DNA of 64,000 nt from Rachicladosporium sp. CCFEE 5018 (lineage: Eukaryota > Ascomycota > Dothideomycetes > Cladosporiales > Cladosporiaceae). Each line of letters starts with the position of its first letter. The first letter of the stretch is position 1. The DNA lies in contig KZ111149.1 of assembly GCA_002077045.2 (NCBI GenBank), positions 631,624-695,623 of the forward strand, written 5' to 3'. Shown one piece after another: positions 1 through 11,085 of this stretch. The position numbers were made by a program, and so were the translations under genes. The notes beneath the pieces were generated by a model that worked only from the letters and a program-made list of their open reading frames with translations, was not told the DNA's origin and did not search any database.

Positions 1-2238
1 TGGGCTAGGAAGGATCCTAAGGACATAAGTGCCCTACCACAGGTTCCTAACATTCTGGACAAAGCTGGAAGAGTGCAGGACACAGAGGAGGGAAAAGCCA
101 GGGCCATGGCAGAGCACTTCTTCCCTCTACCAGTCCAGGCAGACATAAGTGACATCCCTAGCACAGCCTACCCAGAAGATATCACTAGCATCCCACAGAG
201 CATAGGGGCAGCTGAGGTTGAGGACATCCTTAAGGGCCTACCAAGTGACAAGGCACCAGGTCCAGACAAGATCCCAAACAGATTCCTGAAGTACTGTAGG
301 GACACACTAAGCAGGCCCCTAGCCATACTGTTCACAGCCTGTGTCACACTTGGGTACCACCCCAGGCAATTCAAAGAGTCTAACACAGTAGTTCTTAAGA
401 AGCCACAGAAGCCAAGATATGACACCCCTAAGTCATACAGGCCAATTGCTCTCCTCAACACCCTAGGGAAGACACTAGAGAAGGCTATAGCCAACAGGCT
501 CTCTAGAGCAGCTGAGACCCACAGCCTGTTCCCTAGAGAACAGATGGGAGCTAGACCACAGAGGTCAACTCTCTCTGCAATTGAGCTCCTCACCGAACAG
601 GTGTACACAATCTGGGGACAGGACAAGGGGCTTGTGGCCTCCATGCTTAGCCTGGACATCTCTGGGGCATTTGACAATGTCTCTCATGATAGGCTCATCC
701 ACAATATGAGACAGGCTGGGATCCCAGAGTGGCTTACAGACTTTGTTCAGTCATTCCTCCAAGAGAGGACCACCTCAATAATACTAGGAACAACCCAAGG
801 CCCACAGATCCATACAGAGACTGGAATTCCCCAGGGGTCTACTCTATCACCAGTGCTGTTCCTTTTCTTTGTCAGGACTCTCCTGCCACTCCTAGATACC
901 CCAAGGTCCTCAGCTGGGGGATTTGTGGATGACACAAACATCCTAGCCTGGTCTCACTCTACAGAGGAGAACTGCAGAATCCTCACAGCTCAGCATAAGA
1001 AATGTGAAGAGTGGGCAAAGAAACATGGAGTCAAGTTTGCACTAGAGAAGTACCAGCTCATTCACTTCACTAGGGCCAGGAAGAAACACAACCTCAGGGC
1101 CACTATACAGATCCAGGGACACACTACCCAACCCTGCACCTCTCTCAGACTCCTAGGAGTCTACCTGGACCCAAAGCTCAAGTGGGGAGCACATGTCAAA
1201 CAGATACAGCAGAAGGCAGAGATCCAGACACAGTCCCTAACTAGGCTCACATACTCAACTTGGGGAGCAACTTTCCAGAAGGCCAAGACCCTCTATGATG
1301 TTGTAATCAGGACAGCTCTGACCTATGGAGCACAGGTCTGGGCTCAGCCTGACAAGAGAGGCAAGATCCCTAGCAGTATCACCAAACCAATCCAGGCTAT
1401 CCAGACCAGGTGCCTTAGGACAATTACAGGTGCATACAAGACAACCAGCTCTAGGATGGTACACCATGAAACAGCCACCCTGCCAATCCAGGAATACCTG
1501 ACCCAGCTCAGGGTGCAATACTCAAAGGCCTCCTCAACACAACCAGCCCAGGACACTATTCAGGCAGCTACAGCTAAGATTAGGAGAGCATACAATGGCA
1601 GCAAGAGGACACCACAGAGGGAGCTAGACCTAGTGACTTGGGGCACCATCCCAGAAGGCAGGCCTAGGGAGTCTGCACAGGAGAAGGCTAAGAGGATGGC
1701 CTATAGGACATGGGAGAGGAGCTGGCCAGCCCAGGACAACTACCCAGCTCATGACAGGAATCCTGCAGACCCAAGAGCATGGCAGGCTGCACACTTCTAT
1801 AGGGACAAGGCAGGGAAGGAGAGGATAGACTTCAAAGACACTCCATCCAAACTACACATCAGCCTGAAGAGGGCACAGAGTAGCATTGCAACACAGCTTA
1901 GGAGTGGCCATATAGGGCTAAACTCCTACCTACATAGGAGAGGAGTTCTAGGAGTTGACTCACCAAAATGCCAGTGTGGCTACCCCTCCCAGAATGTCAA
2001 GCACATGGTGATGAGCTGCAATTCCTGGGCACAAGGAAGAGGGGAGATCTGGAGGCGAGCAAAAGACAGATCATTCAGGGCAATGATGAATAACCCAGAG
2101 GATCTGAAGAGGATCACCCAGTGGATCCTAGATAAAGGATACATTGCACAGTTTAAACTTGCAGAAGAGACTGAGAGGGAGCTAGAGAGGAGGGAGGAAG
2201 CAGGCAAGAGGAGGATGTTTGCTCAAGACAAGGAGTAG
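1..2238 (+). mobile_element. Non-LTR retrotransposon (LINE) ORF2, 3' part, reverse transcriptase
   Basis: The frame is open from base 1, so the 5' part (normally an endonuclease domain) lies outside the window. The reverse transcriptase core runs from about base 235 to 1100: APGPDKIP entry, SYRPIALLNTLGKTLEK finger motif, LDISGAFDNVSHD (motif A), GIPQGSTLSPVLF (motif B) and FVDDT at 922-939 (motif C; many elements have Y/FADD). A basic linker follows, then a CCHC-like knuckle (CQCG...H...C) around 1967-2020 and a Lys/Glu-rich tail. I see no RNase H domain, which many fungal Tad-type LINEs carry. The ORF has no stop or frameshift over 745 codons. The whole stretch has only two CpG dinucleotides, and nearly every arginine is AGA or AGG, unlike every gene further right. 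It is a retroelement by motif; the clade is not certain. Confidence 0.93.
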
Positions 2239-2459
2239 GAGCAGAGCTGGCACACAGCCTAGTGTACTTCTAGAAGGCAAACCAAACATAAAAGCAAGAT
2301 AGGAGACAGGATTGGGGGTTTTTACTACTACGAGCAGTTTCCCTCTTAGACAGTTTATAGGATAGTTTCCTGCATGGGCTACTAGAGCACCAAATCAGGC
2401 GTATGAATTCTTATCTTACCTTATAATCTTGTTATAGAGGGGATTAAGTAGAATCTTAG
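2239..2459. other. 3' flank of the LINE
   Basis: This stretch is non-coding and changes from LINE-like composition (CpA/TpG-rich, no CpG) to the TA-rich sequence beyond about 2400. It probably holds the element's 3' UTR. I see no clear poly(A) tail or target-site duplication, so the 3' end of the element is not defined. Confidence 0.5.
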
Positions 2460-3106
2460 CGGCAGTAAGCTTATATAATATTAGTGAAATATATTTGCCT
2501 AATTAGAAGGTAGAAAGGATGCCTACATTAGCAGCTATTAGAAGGAGGCTACTAGTAACTTAGAGGCGCTTAGGCTCCACCTTTATAGCCTCTTCTTTTA
2601 GCTCTGCTTAGAAGCTACGTGGAGGCATCGTATTAATAGGTTTATACGTGTATAATATAATATATAGGGTAGTAGTTATTATTGAAGTGGAAGGAGGTTA
2701 GTAGAAAGGTTAGAGGAAGTAGATGTTAAGTAAAAGTAGCAAGCTTTATAGAAGCACGGAAATATGAAGTAGTAATTAAGATTAGATATAATTATATTCA
2801 CGTATAATATGCTATATTCCACGTGCGCATGCTAAAGCGCAAAATGAGGACATATGGATAGTGAACCCTAAAATAAGTATTAGGTAATAAAAATTGCGAG
2901 TAAAGTGAAGGAAGCATATAAAACTTACTCACTAAAATTAAGCATTGTTTATGATTATAGGCGGCGTTTATATAGCGCAATTTATACCTATAATTGCAAT
3001 TGCTAGGCACTAGTGAGTAAGGGGGGGCGGGCTAGTGAGGTCTAGTAGGGGTAGTAGTAGGAGACTAGATAGAACTACTTAGGGGTAGTTTAGTAAAGGA
3101 CTTGCC
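2460..3106. repeat. Decayed direct repeat, copy 1
   Basis: Copy 1 of a roughly 0.6 kb repeat. It shares an identical 20+ base start (GCTTATATAATATTAGTG and on, from 2469) and the ending AAAGGACTTGCC with the stretch at 4391-5005, and many blocks between align in the same order. The differences are largely transitions, in keeping with RIP decay. Confidence 0.7.
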
Positions 3107-4390
3107 CGTAACCTCCGCAACGTCTTACTAATGTTCCTCGCCGTCGATACGTCTATATAATCCGTAACTTATCGCATTATCTATACGCTATAGTACTTAT
3201 ACCCTTCTCTACCTCGCTATCCCTCCGCGCTAGACTTATCCTAGACTCTATCCTATAGTAACGGTACGCGACCGTCTTCTATATCTAACGCTACTATATA
3301 AAGCGTAATTAGCTATATCGCACCGCTATAAGGTCCGTCTATAACTAATATTCGACACTCAAAATGTTTAGCTAACCTCGAATCTCCTTTACGAGGTAGA
3401 CCTTATATATACGCGAGACTCCGTTACCGGCTATAATCGTGATTATATATAGCCCCGCCGTATCCGTGTTAGCTATACGGGCGCGGCGTATGTCGATATC
3501 TCGTCCGAATTAATCTAGCTTAGTATTCTAGGCGAGTGTAAGGTTAGCGGGTAAGGATTAGCAATTATAGCCTCGGAGTATGTCTAATCGTATTCGTGTT
3601 CTTTATACATCCGTATCGAATAAGCGTATAGAGCTCTAGGGTAGCTAGTATAGTTCTAAGTACGCCGAATCCGTACGAAAGTAGTATACTATAGTAAGAG
3701 GATTAGGCGAGAGATCGACGATAATAGAAGGTTAACGGGGGGGTGTTAGGATAGAGAGCAATGCTTAAAGATTATATAGGAGTATCGAGTAATAATAGCC
3801 GGAAATAACCGGACTTAGAGAGAAAAGCCTCACCCTAAAAAAAGCCTTAGCACCGAAGTCCTCTATAGTTCAATCTAACGGCCGCTCTCCGTCTCTCCGC
3901 TCTACGCCTATTATACATGCTATTGCATTAATCTATTACCCTCCTAGTTTAATGCTCCTAACCCCTACTATAGATTACACTCCCTAGCAAATCCGTTAAT
4001 TATATAGTTACTATATATATTATGATACGCCTCCTCGCCCTTTAGCTATAGGCACTTCTACGTAAAAGTTAGCATATCGTTTATATATAAGAATATAGAG
4101 CTCCGATACCCTAAAATATCCCCTACCGCTTACGTAGCGCTCGCACTCTCTCGTAAGATTGCCCCTACTATTAGCCTCTAGCTTCTTACCGCTATTCGAT
4201 ATTAGCTATGTCTAGGCTTCTTCTAAATGGATTGTACGTGTAAGAACTGAATTAATAACCCGTTAATCTCGAATCCATGACGGATGTTATTAAACTATAT
4301 TCTATAGCCTAGCCTTATATTCGCCCCCTCCCTACCCTACTAGCTCTACCTCTCGTAAACGCCTCGCTAGAGCACGCCGAGGTGCAATTA

Positions 4391-5005
4391 GGCAGCCTAG
4401 AGCTTATATAATATTAGTGAAATAAGGCCTTTAGATTAGATAGTTAGAAAGAGGCCTATAGTAGTATCGCTAAGGTAGAGTACTATATCCTAGGCACTAT
4501 TAAAGGGGAATAGCTACTCGTAGTAGAGTAGCATCGTAGTGATTAATTTATACGTATGCTTAATAAGGTGCTAGAGGTTATAGTTATTATTAAAGTAGAG
4601 GATAGTTAGTAGTAAGAGTGGAAGAGGTTAAGGTTAAGTATAAGTTAAGATCTAAGTCGAAGTACGGTAGTAGAAGGTAGCAATTAAGTCATAAGGTCGG
4701 CTATATCACGTATAATATACTATAAAGCATATGCATACGCTAGCGAAGTAATTAAGGAAATGGACTAAGTGAAGGCATAAGCTAGTTATAAGTAATAGTA
4801 GAAGTAAGGGAGCACATATAATCTTAACGGTAAGAAAGTGCAGCAACTACGAGCTAAGTGTAGCAATATATAAGGCATAATTTATACGTTTAATCGCAAT
4901 TCCTAAACACTAGTGACCGTAATAGGTAGGCTAGTAAAGTTTAGTAAGGGGAGGTTTAGGAGACTAGACGGAACTTTTTGGAGGTAATTAGGTAAAGGAC
5001 TTGCC
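4391..5005. repeat. Decayed direct repeat, copy 2
   Basis: Copy 2 of the repeat described at 2460-3106, in the same orientation with about 1.3 kb between the copies. The pair could be the two LTRs of a small or gutted LTR retrotransposon, or two separate insertions of one element. Confidence 0.7.
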
Positions 5006-6020
5006 TATGCCTTTACTACTGCATTTCTATAGTAGATGAAACTGAATCTTTACGTATAATCTATGGCCGTAAAATTCTGCTATTCCGCTTATCTATACTA
5101 AATATAAGAGCTAATTTGTCTATGTATGCTAGGGGTATACCTAACTCTAACTACCTCGAGTAGTGCATTTGCTAATTATAGTGCTCTATATCTATATATA
5201 ATTCATTTTTCAAAGCCTCGCCCCTTAATTACCCGAGTTTATCTAGTCCCTACTAATACCCTAATTACCTCGAGCGCCCTATAGCCCTATTAGCACGGAC
5301 GTTATTTATAGAGCTACGACTGCTTTATATAGCTAAACGCCTTACTTCCTCCGCCTTCTACTTAACGCTATTCTCGCAAATGCTATCCCTACGACCATTA
5401 TAGATATAGTTAGAATAGGTATTACTAAGAGCTTCCTCCTATAAGACGCATAACTACGAACGGTTAGTAAAGTGATTATATATAAAGCTCTAGTGCTACA
5501 TACCGCGAAAGGACCATATTACGTAACGCGATCATTCTCCGCTAGAGCTTCTTCGCTATTCTTAGTAGTATAGCACTAGGTACACTAATCTCTATCGTTA
5601 ATATTGCTACTATCGCATAGTTAGTAGGTGCATTCGAGAGCAATCGGATTAAATATACTAGGCGTCGGTAAGTAGAGCGTCTATAGTCGAGTCACGCTAA
5701 GTGACTAGGTCTTTAAGAGCGTGGCTCTTAATAATTGTAACTATAGGCTCGCCTATAGCCGCTTCGGTACTAATCACCTGATTCTTACGCTAGATGTTTC
5801 CGAGCTAGAATCTAGCATTCTGAAGCTTTATACGTGTTAGCTGCGCATTAATTTAAGCTAATACTATGCTTATATTGCGCCTACTAATATTAATCTTAGA
5901 AGTAGTGATAGTATTACTATTGTTGTTAAAAGCCTCTACGTCTATGCGGTATAGGCCTAGTATCGGCATTGCGATTTATACGTGTGTGTTATGTTAAGTG
6001 AGTGTAGTTGTAATTAATGA

Positions 6021-6064
6021 TAGTGTTATAGAAGCGAAAGGCTAGTGTTATAGAAGGGAAAGTT
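6021..6064. repeat. Two-copy 22-bp tandem repeat
   Basis: The unit TAGTGTTATAGAAGSGAAAG plus two bases occurs twice in a row (6021-6042 and 6043-6064) with small differences. It lies at the end of the AT-rich block. No function is suggested. Confidence 0.6.
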
Positions 6065-6501
6065 AATAAAGTAGAGGAGGGGGGGTAAGGATAGCGAGGT
6101 TAATTGAGAGCAAACACATTGAATCACGGATTGTACGTATTAGTTACCTACATTAGTGGGGCATAGGCTGCAACTAGCGTGAGGTCTATAGCTTCATATA
6201 ATTAAAGAACTCGAGTGAGATAAGACGAACAAGTGAAGTTGTTAGTCTTATGCAACCACCATCTCATGTCGCCACGCACGTGATTTGGTATTGAAAGACA
6301 GTAATTGATATCCTTTATACGTGAGTTCTGAATGCAGCTACCTCCGGTTGCGCGGCGCGAACCTATCGTTGCGATTCATGCATCTTGCTAAGTGGTCGAT
6401 ATAGTCCGCCGTACTCAGCACGTGCACTTGAAACGCGATCGCGCGAGATGGATTAAGGTAGCACTTGTTCTCAGTCATTAGGTCGTATAATTCTAGACCG
6501 A

Positions 6502-8197
6502 TCACGCAGTGACCGAGACCTCAGTTATGGCCGCTCGCAGGTCATCGAGCAGCACGGTGCCTTGCTCGCCCATGCTGTTGCGACCCTCTGGGCGAACCAC
6601 CTCCTCATGCTTAGCGACCCATTGCTCCCATACGTGGACGATGTCATTCATGTAGATCCACGGCATCTTGGACTCCATGTTCAGTCCATCCGCCCGTAGG
6701 CTCAAAGCTGCTGTGAAGCGCTGCTCGGGGTCGAGGCCCTTCACAGCCTGTGCCTTCTGCTTCTGTTCATCGAGGAACTCGTACCTTCAGACACGGGTCA
6801 GCTATGTTTCAGGATCTAGCAATACCAGAACTCTTACATCTTCAAATAGTACGGCGAGCGGATCTCGTCGAAGATCTTCAGAGCATCTCGCAGAGCGTGC
6901 ATCGACCCTCTCGTGTATTCGATAGCTCGAGCAAGGATCCAGCCATCTTCCAGTGCATATGCAGCGCCGGATCCGAAGGCTCCTGTATGACCGAATGAGC
7001 TTCTATTCATGACACTGAGACATCCGTCCATCGAATCCACTTACCAGAGAGAGGATGGCTGGCATCTCCCAGCAGGACGACTTTGTCCCATGCAGTTCGC
7101 TTGTCAAGTCGCGCTCCGGCGAAAGCAGAGAACTCCTTCCAGGTCCCCTCGGGAGCCACTGCCATGGCTCCGCGGACTTGCAGATCGTAGTCCTGGTAGC
7201 AGATGATCATCAGTTCGCCCAAGCTTGGTCTAGGGCTGTTCAAGGAAGACTAACAGTGAAGTGCGAAACCACCCGCTCGTTGGTCACTGGGACACCCCAA
7301 CTGAACCTCGTCCTGCTGTCAGTTGCAGGATCCACCACATTCCGACACGAGATCTCCAGCATTCTCTCCTCGTCGCACAAGTCCTCCGGATTATCGACAG
7401 GCGATGTATACACATGCCCAGCCTTGCCATACCACCACGTCGTCGTCTCGGCAATCTCAGGCAAATGCTTTACCCTCGGCCACATAATCAGCGTCCGCCA
7501 GATGATCGACCCGGTGAATCTGGTCGTGTGGTTTGGTTAGACCGCATCTCTCGCAGCCTACAGCAGTCGATCAGCAAACGGGCACTGAATTCTGCACAAC
7601 GCATCGCTCACCGATCGGATCCCGTCCCCTCCAACAATCAGCTCCGCATCCGCCGCCTCACCGTCCTCAAACACTAGCCTGAACCCCTTTACCCTCTCCC
7701 AAGTCCTTCAGCGACTTTAAGGTCTTCCCCAGCTGAATGATACCAGGCTTCACTTGCGCCAGTAGCGCCGTCTGCAGTCGTCGTCGCCTTACGCGATGCG
7801 GCTGTAATCGCTCCGGCAGGTTTTGCGCGTTGGTACTCCCCACGAGCGCGCCGGTAAGTCCATTTCTGTCATTCCAAGTCAGTCCCCTTTGCTCTGCGCA
7901 TACTCTATCGTCCCCATTTCATCTGGCGGCAAGACTGCGATCGTGGTCTATAAGAACGTACATATGATTCACCCTAGTCTTATGATGCCCTCTCACACCC
8001 TCATCCGCACCAAGTAGCTCAGGGACTCGCCAGCCGTTATAACCTATACGAATCCCAGCACCTACTTCGCGCAGCTCCGTAGCTCTCTCGTAGACCTCGA
8101 CTTCCACGCCGGGGAGCTGAGACAGAGCGATAGCGGGGCCAAGACCAGCTGGGCCGGCGCCGGTGATAGCGACGCGAAGAGGGGCAGGGGAAGACAT
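6502..8197 (-). pseudogene. Decayed FAD-dependent monooxygenase (salicylate hydroxylase type)
   Basis: Read right to left, pieces of one flavoprotein monooxygenase appear in order but in different frames. The N-terminus at 8197 has the dinucleotide-binding motif VAITGAGPAGLG, followed by a GIRIGYNGWRVPELLGAD segment. A middle section around 7560-7960 is broken by several frameshifts and stops. The region at 7007-7485 ends in GDASHPLSG, the flavin-binding GD motif. AFGSGAAYALEDGW (about 6930-6990) and a C-terminal segment to the stop at 6502 follow. Two of the breaks look like genuine introns (GTAAGT after DASHPLSG, and one after YYLK). The breaks in the N-terminal third are not explained by introns. 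The gene sits beside the RIP-like block and was probably lost through point decay. Confidence 0.78.
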
Positions 8198-8475
8198 AGC
8201 AGCGGGAACAAAAGAGAAGAGAAGTGAGAACCGGAGTGCAATGCTGTGTTGATTGTTGAGTGGTCTTGAAAAGGATTATCGGCTCATCCTCGGAGTCGCT
8301 GATCTGTGAGCTCTGCCTTACCACAACGCGATGGCGTGCGCGAGCTGCATACTTGCGAGAGAGCTCAGCACGATCTTCGAAAGGATTCATTCTCCGAATA
8401 GACCGCTTCACGTCCGAGCTTACCACACTCACTCCTTCACTCCCTCGCCCACACTCACTCATGCACCTGCTTCGC

Positions 8476-10755
8476 TCAATCAACAATCTCCTCCTCCTCC
8501 GCCAAAATCTCCTCATAAACCTCCTCCACGACCCTCGTTTCCCCATCATCCTCCACCTCCAACGCAGCCCTCTCCTCGCTCACAGCAGCCAACCCAAGCG
8601 CCTCCCTCTCCTCCTCCAGATCCTCCTGCACCCGCGAGCGATACGCAAGCCACTCCTGCAATAGCCTCCTGCGTGCCTCAACAACAGCCTTGTTCGCGGA
8701 GGACTTCTTGGCTACGTCGAGCTCTTCGAACGTCTTGGAGTATTCGCGGAGATTCTTGCGCACGTTCTTCATTTCATCCTTTGAAAGGAGGCGTTCGGGG
8801 CGCGGGCGCCAGGAGAACTGCTTGAATTGCTCTGTGGGCTCTTCGCGGAGTGTGGTGCCGGAGAAGGTGTAGAGGTGGTAGCCGTTTTCCATCTGTGAGG
8901 ATTGTCAGTGCGTGTGTTCATGAGGTGCAAGTCCATCAAGGTGACGTACCCTATGTTTCCAGAAGCTGGCCGTGGTAGCCACGTAGCGTCCCGAAGGATC
9001 CCACTCGATGTCCGTCACGCCGTAGTGGTCTGCCGTTGTCATCAACTGCAAGTTCGCAGTCAAGTCCTTGTCCTTCTCGTCTTTCTCGCCCTCGAAGTCA
9101 AGGTCCCAGAAATCGAGATCGAAAGATTGCTGGTTCATGACTGTGGCGACAACGACGAAACGGCCGTTGGGCGACCAGTGAATGGCGTTGTTGTTCTTCT
9201 TGTCGATTGTGCGGATGAGCTTGAAGTTCCCGATGGTGTTGCCCTTCGATTTCTCCGGGCAGAAGAATGAGACCGAAGTCTTGGGTGGTACGGGCGCGCC
9301 GTCAGGAACTTCGCCTGCGGTGATGAGTACAAAACGGTCGCCCTTGGGCTCCCACGCGAAGTTGATGACGGTATCCTTGATGCTGTCGACGACTTCGACT
9401 GGTACGCCCTTCTCTCGTACTCGGAAGATCTCGAGGTTGGTCGCCTTGCTCTTCCCGCTCTTGCTGTGCCTGTCGACTTTGACACATACGAATGACGCTT
9501 CGGATTGCCAGTGTAACTTCGCGTCAGACACGTTGAACAGGTTGCGGGTGCGGACAATATCTTTACTGGGAATGCTCATGAGTCCGACCTTTGCCGGGTT
9601 GCTGCCAAGTTCGGGTGTCCAGTAGCAGAAGAGTTGCTCGTAGGTCTTGATGTTGTCACGTTGCGGGCTTGCTGGTGCCCACTCGAAGTCCATCACACCC
9701 TCGATCTTGATGCTTTGCCGATCCATCAGGTTCATCTTGGGCAGCTCGTACACGCTGATGCTCTGGCCTTGCGTCATTCGCGCCACATACTTGGCGTCTG
9801 AAGACCACTTGAACGCCGGCCATTGGATCTTCTGCTTGATGGGGTTGCCTTCCGCGTCGTTTGTAGGTCCAGCGAGATCGAGTGTGACGAATGAGCGGAT
9901 TGGCTTGGCCGTTGCGACATCCCAGATGATGTAGTTCTTGCCATCCTCCTCGAGCGAGAGCACTGGGTTTCCTTCTTGCACCTCCATCGCCTTGTGGGAC
10001 CACGTCGTGATATACCGCTCGTCCGGTGAGACATCCACGAGGTTCGCGCCTGGGTGCATGAACCGTTTCTGTCTTGACCAATTTGGCCCTCCCCAAAGTT
10101 GCACACCCTGAGCATGCATGGATATGAGATATGTGCCTTTTGGGGACCATTGCACAAAGGTCTCTGTCCAGCCGGTCCTGTTCACGATCTGGTCTGGCAC
10201 GTCGTCCCTTTCATTCCAGTACACTCCGACGTCGTCTGCTTTGAACATGATGAACTGGTCACGACCCTCGGGATCGCCTAGCCACCATCGCAAGTGCTCC
10301 TTCTCCTCGAACGAGGCAATCTCTGGCTCGTGGTACGTCTCGTCGATCTTGCCCTCGCGTCCATAACGCTCAATGTCTGTGAGCTTGTTCACGGCGATTG
10401 TGTGCTTCTTGTCGAGAGGTGTGCCATGCAGCAGTTTCACCGCCGCAGCAGCCTGTGCAGACGTCTCGTACTCGACAAATGCGTATCCTCCCGTCTGTCC
10501 TGTCGATTCATCCAGTGGCATGTACACATCATCCTCCTTAGTCTTTCCCGCAGTCGTCAATTTTCGCAGCAAGAACTTGACGAGTTTTGGCTTGCTGTCC
10601 TCGGGCACTTTTGGTAGGCCGTCTATCACGACGAATGTGTCCAGGCCCTCTTCCATGCGCACCTCGTATTGCTCCTTGAGGTCGGAGAAATCGATGTCAT
10701 CCTCGGCATCGTAGTCGCCGGTCTCGGGGTCCAGCTGATCGAATGAAGGCGCCAT
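8476..10755 (-). CDS. prt1: Eukaryotic translation initiation factor 3 subunit B (eIF3b/Prt1)
   Basis: This is the scaffold subunit of cytosolic eIF3, needed for 43S pre-initiation complex assembly and scanning. The model is two exons, 8950-10755 and 8476-8892, joined across a 57-nt intron (8893-8949, GTACGT...CACAG), giving 740 residues, a usual length for fungi. An acidic N-terminus leads into an RRM (about residues 40-125, with GGYAFVEYET as RNP-1-like strand). A long beta-propeller region with repeated W-containing blades follows (WSPKGTYL, WSPNGRFV, WDPSGRYV). The second exon gives the charged helical C-terminus, including LREEPTEQFKQFSWRPRP. I chose the ATG at 10755 (MAPSFDQLDPETGDYD) because the conserved acidic start follows it; the frame is open further upstream but not family-like. 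It is divergent from the SWIB gene. Confidence 0.95.
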
Positions 10756-11085
10756 GATTGCGGTTGTGTGTGCGAAGATCACTGCGATCTCACTGTCTCT
10801 CTCACAAATTCTAGTGGTCCCTCGTCGCGGAATCTTGGCCGCGAGTGTGAGTCGTGCCAAGCTCATCGGACCATCGGGCCGCGCCAGCAACTCTAATCGT
10901 GAGCTCCACGGCCGGATGATCATCACTGCGCGAGCGTTCACATGCTGCATTCATTCATTTTCTCCAGGACATAGTTGAGGCTTCACTTCGCTCCTTCTCG
11001 CGCGTGTCGTGTGCCCGAGTGGTCTCATGCAATCGCCTCAAGGTGACGGTTTTGAGATCATCTGATACCATAAGAGTGCGACGAG
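10756..11085. promoter_or_regulatory. Shared divergent promoter region, eIF3b / SWIB gene
   Basis: The intergenic stretch lies between two divergent starts. It must hold both promoters, but I see no motif that I can name with confidence. Confidence 0.4.

Larger units (their letters stand above)
2460..6200. other. AT-rich, gene-free block with RIP-like dinucleotide signature
   Basis: No credible gene is present; all frames are closed at short intervals. TpA is very common, while CpA and TpG are nearly absent in many lines (for example 3181-3300 has none of either), and CpG is retained. That is the pattern expected after C-to-T change in CpA context, as in repeat-induced point mutation. The block contains two decayed copies of one repeat (separate entries) and probably wrecked transposon coding sequence between and after them. 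The element families cannot be named by eye. Confidence 0.8.

Noticed and set aside
168..677. Minus-strand frame inside the LINE
   Set aside because: Antisense to the reverse transcriptase domain, no family similarity; long antisense frames are expected here from the skewed codon use.
2239..6200. Possible RIPed transposase gene with translatable remains
   Set aside because: I could not read any motif through the stops. Naming a family would be a guess.
8331..8825. Proline-rich protein on the plus strand
   Set aside because: It is the antisense shadow of the Glu/Arg-rich C-terminus of eIF3b.
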